From: Hydrogenophaga sp.
Lineage (GTDB): Bacteria; Pseudomonadota; Gammaproteobacteria; Burkholderiales; Burkholderiaceae_C
DNA length: 64,000 bases
Assembly: GCA_016741995.1 (NCBI GenBank)
Contig: JACVCO010000001.1
Location: forward strand, 208,501-272,500
Direction of reading: 5' to 3'
Shown here: positions 14,269-28,257 of the stretch, piece after piece
How the letters are laid out: each line of letters opens with the position of its first letter
How positions within the stretch are numbered: the first letter of the stretch is position 1
The notes under the pieces: model-generated
The model's input: the letters and a program-made list of their open reading frames with translations, nothing else
Database searches by the model: none
Told to the model about the DNA's origin: nothing
Made by a program: the position numbers and the translations under genes

Positions 14269-15363
14269 ATGGCCACCCGACCCAACGCCGACGCCCTGCG
14301 CGTGAGCCTGCAGCCGCACTGGCGCGTGGGCCGCAGCGAGGCCGACACGCTCGACGCCACCGCGCTGCTCGATTTGCTGGCCACGGTGCAGGGCACGGGC
14401 AGCATTGCGCAGGCCGGGCGCGAACTGGGTTTCTCGTACCGCCACGCCTGGGGCCTGCTGCAACAGGCCGAGGCCCTGTTCGGCGAACCGCTGCTGATGC
14501 GCGGGCGCGGCCGTGGCTCCGCGCTCACCGAGCTGGGCGAGAAGCTGGTGTGGGCCGACGCGCGCATCGGCGCGCGGCTGCAGCCCTTGCTGGAATCGCT
14601 GGCGTCGGAACTGGAGGGCGAACTGGGGCGCGTACAGCGCCGCGCACGCACCGTGCCGCGCCTGCACGCCAGCCACGGCTTCGCGGTGGCCGCGCTGCGC
14701 GAGCAACTCGCGGCCCGCCAGGTGGCGGTGGAACTGCGCTACCGCAACAGCCTGGAGGCCGTGGCCGCGCTCGCGCACGGCGAGTGCGAGCTGGCGGGCT
14801 TTCACGTGCCCCTGGGCGATTTCGAGACCGCGGCCGCGCAGCGCTACCTGGCGTGGCTGCGGCCCGATCAACACCGGCTGGTGCATCTGGCGGTGCGCAC
14901 GCAGGGCCTGTTCGTGGCGCCGGGCAACCCGCTCGGCATCCATGGCCTGCAAGACCTCACGCGCGCCGGCCTGCGCTTCGTGAACCGGCCCGAGGGCTCG
15001 GGCACGCGCGTGCTCACCGAACTGCTGCTGCAGCGCCAGAGCATCGCGCCGCGCGCGGTGAGCGGCTGGGACAACACCGAGCTCACCCACGCCGCCGTGG
15101 CGGCCTACGTGGCCAGCGGCATGGCCGATGTCGGCATCGGCGTGCAGACCGCGGCGCAGCGCTTCGGCCTGCACTTCGTTCCGCTGCTGCGCGAGCGCTA
15201 CTTCTTCGCCGTGCCGACGGGCGCGCTGGCGAGCGAGACGCTGCGCCCGGTGCTCGGCGTGTTGCGATCGCCCGCCTTCCGCTCGCGCGTGGCGGGGCTC
15301 AAGGGTTACGAGGCCGCGCAGACCGGGCAGGTGCTCACGCTGGCCGAGGCCTTCGGAGCTTGA
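14269..15363 (+). CDS. ModE-like HTH regulator with molybdate-binding-type sensor domain
   Basis: A one-component regulator of 364 residues. Residues about 20-110 form a LysR/ModE-type winged helix (GSIAQAGRELGFSYRHAWGLL), as in the N-terminal domain of ModE. The rest is a periplasmic-binding-protein-like domain (start RLHASHGFAVAALREQL; later NRPEGSGTR) of the COG1910 type, related to molybdate-binding proteins. It is divergent from the molybdenum formate dehydrogenase operon, so the natural inference is control of fds by molybdate/tungstate or a related signal. The ATG at 14269 was preferred; an in-frame ATG at 14239 lies inside the inverted repeat and would add ten residues. The ligand is not proven by sequence. 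Confidence 0.85.
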   Translation: MATRPNADALRVSLQPHWRVGRSEADTLDATALLDLLATVQGTGSIAQAGRELGFSYRHAWGLLQQAEALFGEPLLMRGRGRGSALTELGEKLVWADARIGARLQPLLESLASELEGELGRVQRRARTVPRLHASHGFAVAALREQLAARQVAVELRYRNSLEAVAALAHGECELAGFHVPLGDFETAAAQRYLAWLRPDQHRLVHLAVRTQGLFVAPGNPLGIHGLQDLTRAGLRFVNRPEGSGTRVLTELLLQRQSIAPRAVSGWDNTELTHAAVAAYVASGMADVGIGVQTAAQRFGLHFVPLLRERYFFAVPTGALASETLRPVLGVLRSPAFRSRVAGLKGYEAAQTGQVLTLAEAFGA

Positions 15364-15369
15364 AGCGAC

Positions 15370-16041
15370 TCAGCGCCGCTGCACACCCACCGCCGTGTTC
15401 GCGGCGCGCTCCCAGGCGCCGCCCTCGAACCAGGTGTCGCCGGCCAGCCAGGCCTTGAGCATGGGCAGCGCGTCGAAGCCCCAGAACACGCGGTCTTCGA
15501 CCAGCACCGCGGGCACGCCGAACAGGCCGAGCGCGAGCGCTTCGTCGGTGTTGGCGCGCAGGCGCTGCTTCACGGTCTCGCTGTCGGGCGCCACCCAGGG
15601 CCGGCCGCGCTGGGCCATGTGGTCCTGCAGGCGGGCCTGCAGGTCGGCGATGCGCGCCGGGTCGGCCGCGTCGGCACCGCCGTGCCACACGTGCTGGAGC
15701 AGCAGTTCGGTGACGTAGCGGTTGGTGTCACCCGGCGCGTCGTCGGTGGCGGTGGCCAGGCCCAGGCGCAACAGCGGCAGCGGGTTGAATGGGTGGGTGG
15801 CGGGCAGATCGAGCCGAATGCCGTGGGCGTGCGCGAGCCATTGCACCTGGCGGTAGGTCCAGTCGCGCTTGGCGGGGATCTCGGCCGGGCCGAGTTGGCC
15901 GTGCGCCTTGAGCAGCGCGGCGAACAGCACGGGCCGGTAGCTCACGGCCACGCTGTGGCCGATCAGCGCCTGGGGCAGCGCCGCGAACGCGAGGTGCGCG
16001 TAGGGCGAGATCGGGTCGTAGAAGAAGCGGATGTCCTTCAT
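15370..16041 (-). CDS. 2-hydroxychromene-2-carboxylate isomerase-like protein (DsbA/GST-kappa fold)
   Basis: A cytoplasmic protein of 223 residues that opens MKDIRFFYDPISPYAHLAF, the signature of the HCCA isomerase / GST kappa branch of the thioredoxin fold. Ser in SPYA takes the place of the redox cysteine of DsbA. The C-terminal part has the cis-Pro loop FGVPAVLVEDRVFWG. Family members isomerise 2-hydroxychromene-2-carboxylate in naphthalene degradation, using glutathione, but many homologues are outside such pathways and none is seen here. The start codon overlaps the stop of the DUF1289 gene as ATGA. It is the last gene of a co-directional run that begins at iorA. Confidence 0.88.
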   Translation of the reverse strand: MKDIRFFYDPISPYAHLAFAALPQALIGHSVAVSYRPVLFAALLKAHGQLGPAEIPAKRDWTYRQVQWLAHAHGIRLDLPATHPFNPLPLLRLGLATATDDAPGDTNRYVTELLLQHVWHGGADAADPARIADLQARLQDHMAQRGRPWVAPDSETVKQRLRANTDEALALGLFGVPAVLVEDRVFWGFDALPMLKAWLAGDTWFEGGAWERAANTAVGVQRR

Positions 16042-16259
16042 GCCGGCACCTCGCGCGTGGCCAGCAGGGCCCACACGGCCAGCTTGTCGGCGTCGTCCAT
16101 GCGGCTCCAGGCGCCGATCTCTTCCAGCGTGCGCAGGCAGCCCACGCACAGGTTGCTGCGTTCGTCGAGCCGGCACACGCTCACGCAGGGCGAGGGCACG
16201 GCCACGCCGGGCTGGCGCATGCGCGCGCGCTTGAGGTTGGGGCGTTCGGGAACGGTCAT
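16038..16259 (-). CDS. DUF1289 small cysteine protein
   Basis: A 73-residue protein with PCVSVCRLDERSNLCVGCLRT in its centre, the four-cysteine pattern of the DUF1289 family (predicted Fe-S or zinc site), followed by an acidic tryptophan-containing helix. The function of the family is unknown. It overlaps both neighbours by 4 bases (ATGA at each end), which indicates strict translational coupling with ybaK upstream and the isomerase-like gene downstream. Confidence 0.85.
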   Translation of the reverse strand: MTVPERPNLKRARMRQPGVAVPSPCVSVCRLDERSNLCVGCLRTLEEIGAWSRMDDADKLAVWALLATREVPA

Positions 16260-16792
16260 GCTTCAACGGCTTGAACGACGTCGTGCACCGGTGCACCGGT
16301 GTAGCGCTCAAGCTCCTGCGGGGTCAGGGGAAACACCGCGTGCGGGTGGCCGGCCGCGGCCCACACGGTGTCGAAGCGGAACAGCTCGCGGTCGATCAGC
16401 GTGACGGGCTCGTTCGCGTGCGCCAGCGGCGACACACCGCCGATGGAGAAGCCGGTCTGCGCCTTCACGAAATCGGCGTCGGCGCGGCCGAGCTTGCCGC
16501 CCTCGCCACACACCAGGGCCTGCACGCGCTTCTCGTCCACGCGGCGGTCGCCGGAGGTGATGACCAGCACGGCGCGGTCGTCGCCAGACGGGTGGTTCTT
16601 GCGGCGGAAGATGATGCTCTTGGCGATCTGTCCCAGCGCCACGCCCAGCGCGTCGGCGGCCTGCTGCGCGGTGCGCGCGGCGTCGTCGAGCATCACGGGT
16701 GCGTGGGCGTGGCCGAGCGCGGCGAGGCGATCGGCCACGCGCTGGATGGCGGCGGTGGGCGCCGCGGCGGATTCGGGAAGCAACAGGCTCAT
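16256..16792 (-). CDS. ybaK: YbaK/EbsC-family aminoacyl-tRNA deacylase
   Basis: A 178-residue member of the YbaK/ProX editing family, which hydrolyses mischarged tRNA such as Cys-tRNA(Pro). The family landmarks are present: KSIIFRRK (about residues 58-65), the GKLGRAD stretch, TGFSIGGVSPLAH with the conserved Gly-Gly-Val-Ser-Pro, and DTVWAAAGHPHAVFPLTP near the end. YbaK acts in trans in the cytoplasm. The ATG at 16792 begins MSLLLPESAAAP. It lies 41 bases after the TRAP permease gene and is coupled to DUF1289 downstream. The exact substrate (Cys-, Ala- or other) cannot be told; the symbol is given on family grounds. Confidence 0.88.
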   Translation of the reverse strand: MSLLLPESAAAPTAAIQRVADRLAALGHAHAPVMLDDAARTAQQAADALGVALGQIAKSIIFRRKNHPSGDDRAVLVITSGDRRVDEKRVQALVCGEGGKLGRADADFVKAQTGFSIGGVSPLAHANEPVTLIDRELFRFDTVWAAAGHPHAVFPLTPQELERYTGAPVHDVVQAVEA

Positions 16793-16833
16793 GGGGGTGG
16801 ATGGTAGTCCCGCCCCCACGGGCGCGCTGCCGC

Positions 16834-18150
16834 TCAGCCGAGCCGCCCTGGCAGCCAGGTGGCGATGCCCGGCAGGAAGAACACCGCGGTGAGCAGCAGC
16901 AGGCTCATCACCACGTAGGGCACCACGGCCTTGAAGATGTGCGCCATGGTCACGCTGGGCGGCGCCACGCCGCGCATGGTCATGAGCAGCAGGCCGTGCG
17001 GCGGCAACAGCAGGCCGAGCTGCATGCAGATCAGGAACATGACGCCGAACCACACCGGGTCGATGCCCAGCGCCTGCACGATGGGCATGAAGATCGGCAG
17101 CGTGATCATCATCATGCTGATCTGGTCCACGAAGATGCCCAGGAAGATCAGCATCAGCATCATGCCGACCACGATCATCTCGGTGGACAGGCCGCGGCCG
17201 GTGATGGTCTGCACCAGGCCGTTGCTGGCGCCCGAGAACGACAGGATCTGCGCGAAGGTGGTGGCGCCGAGGATGATGAACAGGATCATTCCCGAGATGC
17301 CGGCCGTGCCTTTGAGCGACTTCATCACGGCCTCGACGCTGAGCGAGCGGTACAGCGCCGCCAGCACCAGCGTGGCGAAGGCACCGAGTGCCGCGCATTC
17401 GGTGGGCGTGGCCCAGCCGTAGGCCAGCGCGCCCACCACCACGCCGAAGATCAACAGCGTGGGCAGCACGTAGGCGAAGAACGGTTGCCAGCGCGCCCAG
17501 CCGCGGTGCTGCGGGGCGTCGTCGGGCGGGGCCAGGTGCGGGCTGATGCGCACGCGGACCACGATCCACAGCACGAAGGCGACCGACAGGATCACGCCCG
17601 GCACCACGCCACCGACCAGCAGCTTGCTGATGGAGATGCCCGAGAGCGAGCCCAGCAACACCGTGAGCGCCGAGGGCGGGATCAGCATGTCCACCGCGCC
17701 GATGGCCATGATGGGCCCGGTGGCCATGGTGGGGTGGTAGCCGCGCGAGAGCATGACCGGCAGCATGAGCGAACCCAGCATGGCCGTGGTGGCGATGGTG
17801 GAGCCCGAGATGGCGGAGAACACCGTGCCGGCCACAACCGCCACCACCGCCAGGCGCCCGGGCACGCGGTGGATGAGCCGCTCCACGCCTTCGATGACCT
17901 TGTGCGCCAGGCCGGTGTGGAACAGCACCTCGCCCATGAGCACGAACAGCGGAATGGGTGTGAGCGAGAACGCGGTGACCGAGCTCACGCTGCTGCGCGC
18001 GAGCTGCATCAGGCCGGGTTCGCCCCCCATGTAGAGCCAGGCACCGATCAGGTTGACGGTGATGAAGGTGAGGGCCACCGGCATGCCGATGAACAGCAGC
18101 ACGGTGGAGCCACCCAGCATGAGCCAGGCGGCGGTGGTCCAGTCGCTCAC
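16834..18150 (-). CDS. dctM: TRAP transporter large permease
   Basis: An inner-membrane protein of 438 residues with about 12 hydrophobic segments, the DctM subunit that carries the sodium-coupled transport path of tripartite periplasmic transporters. Typical signs are the early VLLFIGMPVALTF segment, the ISGSTIATTAMLGSLMLP stretch and the LIPPSALTVLLG stretch with conserved Pro. I placed the start at the GTG at 18150 because GAGGGAG lies 5 bases upstream; the frame can be extended to a GTG at 18171, which has no better site. It follows dctQ by 10 bases. Ligand specificity is set by DctP and the operon context. Confidence 0.92.
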   Translation of the reverse strand: MSDWTTAAWLMLGGSTVLLFIGMPVALTFITVNLIGAWLYMGGEPGLMQLARSSVSSVTAFSLTPIPLFVLMGEVLFHTGLAHKVIEGVERLIHRVPGRLAVVAVVAGTVFSAISGSTIATTAMLGSLMLPVMLSRGYHPTMATGPIMAIGAVDMLIPPSALTVLLGSLSGISISKLLVGGVVPGVILSVAFVLWIVVRVRISPHLAPPDDAPQHRGWARWQPFFAYVLPTLLIFGVVVGALAYGWATPTECAALGAFATLVLAALYRSLSVEAVMKSLKGTAGISGMILFIILGATTFAQILSFSGASNGLVQTITGRGLSTEMIVVGMMLMLIFLGIFVDQISMMMITLPIFMPIVQALGIDPVWFGVMFLICMQLGLLLPPHGLLLMTMRGVAPPSVTMAHIFKAVVPYVVMSLLLLTAVFFLPGIATWLPGRLG

Positions 18151-18160
18151 ACGAACTCCC

Positions 18161-21168
<3,008 letters not shown>

Positions 21169-21172
<4 letters not shown>

Positions 21173-23343
21173 GCGGCGAGGCCGTGCAGGCGGCGTTCGA
21201 TGCGGTTCTGCAACCAGCCGATGACCGCGCCGCGCACGCGCTGGCGGATGCGGTCCCAGCGCGTGGGGTTGTTGACGATCTCGGCGCGGTAGAACGAGGG
21301 GCACAGCACCGCCGCGTGCGAGACCTCGCCGCACAAGCCGCAGCCCACACAGCTGTCGATCACTGCGGCCACCGGGTCGCGGCGCAACGGGTCGGGGTTG
21401 GGCGCGATGGTGAGCGAGGGGCAGCCCGAGAGGCGGATGCACGAATGGTCGCCGGTGCAGGTGTCGGGATCGACCCCGAAACGTTCGCGCACCACGCGCT
21501 GGCCGTCGGCGATGGCCTGGCGCATCTTCGGCTTCACGCGGCGCTGCTTGTTGAGCATGCACTCGCTCTGCGCCACGATCACCTTGGGCCCTTTCTCGGG
21601 CGTGGTCATGGCCTCGCGCAGCGCGGCCTTCATCTGCGCCAGGCTGTAGGTGTGGTTGACGCTGCGCACCCACTGCACGCCGACACCGCGCACCGCGGTC
21701 TCGATCGGGTTGTTGGTGCTGCGGATCGGGTTGGGCGCCTTGGACGAGAGCACGTCCTGCCCGCCGGTGGCGGCGGAGTAGCCGTTGTCGATCACCAGCA
21801 GCACGTTGTCGCTCTGGTTGAAGACCGCGTTGCCGACGCCGCTGGTGAGGCCGTTGTGCCAGAAACCCCCGTCGCCCATCATGGAAATGGTGCGCTGGCG
21901 GGTCTCTTCGGTGTTGAAGGCCGAGGCGCCGGCCCAGCCCAGGCCGTAGCCCATGGTGGTGGCGCCGATGTTGAACGGCGGCAGGATGGAGAACAGGTGG
22001 CAGCCGATGTCGCAGCTCACGTGGCTCGGGCCGATCTCGCGCTCGAGCAGCTTCATCGCGGTGAAGATGGGGCGCTCGGGGCAGCCGGTGCAGAACGAGG
22101 GCGGGCGCGGCTGCACCTGCGCCGCAGCGGCCGCCACGGCGGGCAGCAGGGGCGCGGCCTGGGCCCGCGCGGCCAACGGCAGTTCGCGCCCCGCGAAGTG
22201 CTGGGCCAGGCGCTCGGGCAGGTAGCGCTCCACGAAGCGCGCGAGGCCCTTGAGCACCGCGCCACCCGTGTACTCGCCGCCGGGTGGCAGCAGGTCCTTG
22301 CCGTGCAGCGCGGTGTCGACGCCCGCGCGGCGCAGGATGGCGTTCACCGCCTGCTCGATGAAATCGGGCTGGCCCTCTTCGACGATCAGCACCGCGCGCT
22401 TGCCGGCGCAGAAGCGCGTGAACTGCGCGTCCACCAGCGGGTAGGTGACGTTGAGCACGTACAGCGGCACCTGCGTGTTGCCGAACGCGTCGGCCAGGCC
22501 CAGCAGTTCCAGCGCGCGCAGCACGGCGTTGTACATGCCGCCCTGCAACGCGATGCCGACGTCGGCCGTGCCTTTGCCGAAGAACTCGTTGAGGCCGCGT
22601 TCTTCGATGAAGCGCACCGCGGCAGGCCAGCGTTGGGCCAGCTTTTCCTGCTCGTGCAGGTAGCTCGCGGGCGGCAGCACGATGCGGTTGACGTCGCGCA
22701 CCGGGCGCTCGATCGCGTCCTTGAGCGTGAAGGCGGGCCGCCGGTTGGCCTTGGTGGTGAAGGCGCCGTGCACATGGCAGGCGCGGATGCGCAGCTCCAG
22801 CATCACCGGCGTGCGGCTGGCCTCCGACAGCTCGAAGCCCTGCTCCACCGCCTGCACGATGCTCGGCAGGTTGGGCCGCGGGTCGAGCAGCCAGATCTGC
22901 GACTTCATGGCGAAAGCGTGCGAGCGCTCCTGCATGATGCTGGAGCCCTCGCCGTAGTCCTCGCCCACGATGATGAGCGCGCCACCGGTGACGCCGCCCG
23001 AAGCCAGGTTGGCCAGCGCGTCGGACGCGACATTGGTGCCCACGGTGGACTTGAAGGTGACCGCGCCGCGCAGCGGGTAGTTCACCGAAGCGGCCAGCGT
23101 GGCGGCCGCCGTGGCCTCGCTCGCGCTGTGTTCGAAATGCACACCGAGCTCGCGCAGGATGTCGTTGGCGTCGGTGAGCACGTCCATCAGGTGCGAGATG
23201 GGCGCGCCCTGGTAGCCCGCCACATACGACACGCCCGATTGCAGCAGCGCCTTCGTCACCGCCAGGATGCCTTCGCCGCGAAATTCCTCGCCTTCGCCCA
23301 GGCGCAGCTTGGTGACTTCGGAGGCAAAGGAGCGTTCGGCCAT
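21169..23343 (-). CDS. iorA: Indolepyruvate ferredoxin oxidoreductase, alpha subunit
   Basis: The catalytic subunit, 724 residues. It begins MAERSFASEVTKLRLGEGEE with GEGILAVTKALLQSGVSYV, the pyrimidine-binding part of the TPP fold. The TPP/Mg site lies in GDGGFWHNGLTSGVGNAVFN with IDNGYSAATGGQ after it. The C-terminal ferredoxin-like domain has Cys629, 635, 641, 665, 668, 671 and 681, enough for two [4Fe-4S] clusters. The enzyme oxidises indolepyruvate, phenylpyruvate and similar 2-oxoacids with CoA and reduces ferredoxin. It heads an operon iorA-iorB-dctP-dctQ-dctM and is divergent from a LysR regulator, which is its likely controller. Confidence 0.93.
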
Positions 23344-23410
23344 GGCATCGTGGGGTGAAAGCCGGCGCAATGTACGCAAGCGCTCCCGATCTGGCGAATG
23401 GATTGTGCGG

Positions 23411-23421
23411 ATGCACTGCAT
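23411..23421. promoter_or_regulatory. Small palindrome in the LysR/iorA divergent gap
   Basis: ATGCA-C-TGCAT is an 11-base perfect palindrome inside the 134-base gap between iorA and the LysR gene. A second, looser inverted pair CCCG/CGGG lies a few bases to the right. LysR-type boxes are often palindromes with T and A at the ends, so this is a candidate operator; I cannot test it here. Confidence 0.35.
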
Positions 23422-23477
23422 CGATCCCGTGAATAATCCGGGAGAACCCTGATCACCCCGAAACACCCGCGCACGCC

Positions 23478-24392
23478 ATGAACTTCCGGCAGCTCGACCT
23501 CAACCTGTTGCGCGTGCTCGCCGCCATCCACCGCACGCGCTCGGTCACCACCGCGGGGCGGGCGCTGTCGCTCTCCCAATCGGCCACCAGCAACGCGCTG
23601 GCGCGGCTGCGCCACTTCTTCAACGACGACCTGTTCGTGCGCTCACCGGCCGGCCTGCAGCCCACGCGGCTGTGCGAAAGCATCGCGCCCGCGGTGGTGG
23701 CGCAGTTGCGCGAGCTGGAAACCGTGGTGATGGGTCAGGAAGACTTCGACCCCGCCACCAGCGACATGCACTGGAAGCTCTCGCTGTCCGACCTGGGCGA
23801 GATGATGTTCCTGCCGCCGCTGGCCGGCGCGCTGCGCGAGCGCGCACCGGGCACGCACCTGTCCAACATCTCGGTGGCCGCGGCCGACGTGGCCAGCGCG
23901 CTCGAATCGCGCGAGATCGACTGCGCGGTGGGCATCCTGCAACCGCGCCACCGCGGCATCCGCGCCGAACTGCTGTTCCGCGAGCAATACCTGGCGCTCT
24001 CCTCGCCCGGCTGGCGCCCTTCGGTGGGGCGCGTGGGCGGCACGCTCACCGCGGCGCAGCTCGCGCAGGCATCGCTGGTGGTGGCCTCGCCCATGGCCAC
24101 CTTTCACAGCAGCGTGGAGCAGATGCTCGCGCGCATGAAGCTGACAGAGCGCATCGTGCTGCGCGCGCGCCATTTCGGCGCCCTGCCCGACCTCGCGCTC
24201 AACACCGACCTGCTGGCCATCGTGCCCACGATGTACGCTGAGAACCTGCGCAAGCGCAACGCGTTTCGCGTCTGGCGGCTACCGAACGCCCCCTTCTACG
24301 AGGTGCGCGTGGTGTGGCACGCCAGCACCGAACGCGACCCGGCGCACCGCTGGATGCGCGCCTTGCTGCACCAGCTGTTCGGCCGCGCCTGA
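23478..24392 (+). CDS. LysR-family transcriptional regulator
   Basis: A regulator of 304 residues. The N-terminus MNFRQLDLNLLRVLAAIHRT and TAGRALSLSQSATSNALARL is the LysR winged helix-turn-helix; the remainder is the two-lobed co-inducer domain. It is transcribed away from iorA, with 134 bases between the two start codons, the usual layout for a LysR protein that controls its divergent neighbour and itself. The likely signal is an aromatic 2-oxoacid or related metabolite, by context only. The stop codon TGA is fused to the stop of the opposite HMG-CoA lyase gene in TGATCA. Confidence 0.9.
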   Translation: MNFRQLDLNLLRVLAAIHRTRSVTTAGRALSLSQSATSNALARLRHFFNDDLFVRSPAGLQPTRLCESIAPAVVAQLRELETVVMGQEDFDPATSDMHWKLSLSDLGEMMFLPPLAGALRERAPGTHLSNISVAAADVASALESREIDCAVGILQPRHRGIRAELLFREQYLALSSPGWRPSVGRVGGTLTAAQLAQASLVVASPMATFHSSVEQMLARMKLTERIVLRARHFGALPDLALNTDLLAIVPTMYAENLRKRNAFRVWRLPNAPFYEVRVVWHASTERDPAHRWMRALLHQLFGRA

Positions 24393-25304
24393 TCAACCCT
24401 TGCGCTTGGCCAGCAGCGCGCGCGCCACGCGCGAGTTGGTCGACCGGCCGAGCTGTTCGCTGATGTAGGCGCCGGCGTCGATCAGCGCGTCGAGGTCGAT
24501 GCCGGTGTCGATGCCCATGCCGTGCAGCAGGTAGACCACGTCTTCGGTGGCCACGTTGCCGGTGGCGCCCTTGGCGTAAGGGCAGCCACCCAGGCCGGCC
24601 ACCGAGGTGTCGTGGTGCCACACGCCCATCTCGAGCGCGGCCAGGGTGTTGGCCACGGCCTGGCCATAGGTGTCGTGGAAGTGGCCCGAGACGTGGTCGA
24701 TGTCGAAGTGCTTCAACGTGGCCTCGATCGCGGCCTGCACCTTCTTCGGCGTGCCCACGCCGATCGTGTCGGCCACGCCCACGTGCTCCACGCCGATGCC
24801 CTTCATGAGGCCGGCAAGGTAATCCACGCGCGAGGGCGGCACATCGCCCTCGTAAGGGCAGCCCACGGTGCAGCTCATGGCGCCGCGCACCGCGATGCCC
24901 CTGGCCTTGGCGGCCTCGACCACGGGCGCGAAGCGCTCGATGCTCTCGGCGATGCTGCAGTTGATGTTCTTCTGGCTGAAGGCCTCGCTCGCGGCGCCGA
25001 ACACCACGATCTCGTCCGGCGCATCGGCCAGCGCGGCCTCGAAGCCTTTCATGTTGGGCGTGAGCACCGAGTAGCGCACCCCGGCCTGGCGCCGCATGCC
25101 CTGCATCACCTCGTGGTTGTCGGCCATCTGCGGCACCCACTTGGGGCTCACGTAGCTGGTGACCTCGATCTCCTTCAGGCCGGCGGCCTGCAGGCGGTGC
25201 ACGAGCTCGATCTTCACCGCGGCGGGCACGGGTTGCTTCTCGTTCTGCAGGCCGTCGCGCGGGCCGACATCGATGAGCTTGACGCGGGCGGGGAGCGTGT
25301 TCAT
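24393..25304 (-). CDS. mvaB: Hydroxymethylglutaryl-CoA lyase
   Basis: Cleaves 3-hydroxy-3-methylglutaryl-CoA into acetoacetate and acetyl-CoA, the last step of leucine degradation (also called liuE). The 303-residue protein is a complete TIM-barrel lyase of the HMGL type: VKLIDVGPRDGLQNEKQ at the N-terminus (metal ligand Asp), the HFHDTYGQAVAN stretch with catalytic or metal histidines, and AGLGGCPYAKGATGNVATEDV with the mobile-loop cysteine. ATG at 25304 with AAAAGGA upstream. It is the last gene of the leucine operon, 12 bases after the 2-hydroxyacid dehydrogenase. Confidence 0.95.
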   Translation of the reverse strand: MNTLPARVKLIDVGPRDGLQNEKQPVPAAVKIELVHRLQAAGLKEIEVTSYVSPKWVPQMADNHEVMQGMRRQAGVRYSVLTPNMKGFEAALADAPDEIVVFGAASEAFSQKNINCSIAESIERFAPVVEAAKARGIAVRGAMSCTVGCPYEGDVPPSRVDYLAGLMKGIGVEHVGVADTIGVGTPKKVQAAIEATLKHFDIDHVSGHFHDTYGQAVANTLAALEMGVWHHDTSVAGLGGCPYAKGATGNVATEDVVYLLHGMGIDTGIDLDALIDAGAYISEQLGRSTNSRVARALLAKRKG

Positions 25305-25316
25305 GGGGTGTCCTTT

Positions 25317-26237
25317 TCAATAGCCGCGGTCGCGGTCCACCTCACCAACCACCGCCTCGCCGCGCTGCAGGGCAGCGATCTTGTGGGCGATCTGCGCGAT
25401 GCTTTCCTCGCGCAGGGTGCGGGCCGAGGTGTGCGGCGTGACCGTGATTGTCGGGTGCTTCCAGAAACCATGTTCCGCGGGCAGGGGCTCGGTGCGGAAC
25501 ACGTCGAGTGTGGCGCCGGCCAGGTGGCCGCTGTCGAGCAGCGCGATCAGGTCGTCGTCGACCAGGTGCGCGCCGCGTGCGAGGTTGATGAGGTAGCCGC
25601 CCGGTTGCAGCAGGCCCAGGGTGCGGCGGTTCAGGATGTTCTCGGTCTCGGGCGTGAGCGGCAACAGGTTGATCAGCACACGGCAACTGGCGAGGAAGGC
25701 GTCGAGCTGCGCCTCGCCCGCGTGGCAGGTGACGCCCTCGATGGCCTTGGGGGTGCGGCTCCAGCCGTGCACCGGGAACTCGAACACGGTGAGCGCACGC
25801 GCCACGCGCTCGCCGAGCACGCCCAGGCCCATCACGCCCACCGGGTACGCGGCGCGCGAGCGCGGTTTGCGGTAGCTCCACTGGCCAGCGCGCACATCGG
25901 CCTCGTAGCCGTCGAGCTCGCGGAAGTGGCGGATCACCGCGTGGCAGGCGAACTCGGCCATCTGCACCGACATGCCCGCGTCGTCGAGCCGCACGATGCG
26001 CGTGCCCGGCGCGACGCGCAACTTGAGCAGCGCGTCCACGCCGGCGCCGGTGTTGAACGCGGCCTTCAGGCCGGGCTGTTCGTCGAAGAAGGCCTGGGGC
26101 GGCGCCCAGACCACGGCGAAATCGGCCGCCGGCGCACCGGGCTGCCACACGCTCACGGTGGCTTCGGGGAACGCGGCCTGCAGGCCCTGTTGCCAGGGCT
26201 CGGGTTTCTGTTGGCTGACGCAGACGGTGATGTGCAT
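25317..26237 (-). CDS. ghrA: 2-hydroxyacid dehydrogenase, glyoxylate/hydroxypyruvate reductase A type
   Basis: A cytoplasmic NAD(P)H-dependent reductase of 306 residues, GhrA-like. The Rossmann motif is GVMGLGVLGERVARAL, followed by GWSRTPKAIEG. Catalytic residues of the D-2-hydroxyacid dehydrogenase family are visible: Arg in INLARGAHLVD, Glu in FRTEPLPAEH and His in TPHTSARTLREE. The natural substrate in this operon might be 2-oxo acids made in branched-chain amino-acid metabolism, but GhrA enzymes prefer glyoxylate and hydroxypyruvate, so this remains open. It sits between the carboxylase alpha gene (9 bases) and HMG-CoA lyase. Confidence 0.85.
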   Translation of the reverse strand: MHITVCVSQQKPEPWQQGLQAAFPEATVSVWQPGAPAADFAVVWAPPQAFFDEQPGLKAAFNTGAGVDALLKLRVAPGTRIVRLDDAGMSVQMAEFACHAVIRHFRELDGYEADVRAGQWSYRKPRSRAAYPVGVMGLGVLGERVARALTVFEFPVHGWSRTPKAIEGVTCHAGEAQLDAFLASCRVLINLLPLTPETENILNRRTLGLLQPGGYLINLARGAHLVDDDLIALLDSGHLAGATLDVFRTEPLPAEHGFWKHPTITVTPHTSARTLREESIAQIAHKIAALQRGEAVVGEVDRDRGY

Positions 26238-26246
26238 GGGCCGAGC

Positions 26247-28256
<2,010 letters not shown>

Positions 28257-28257
28257 C

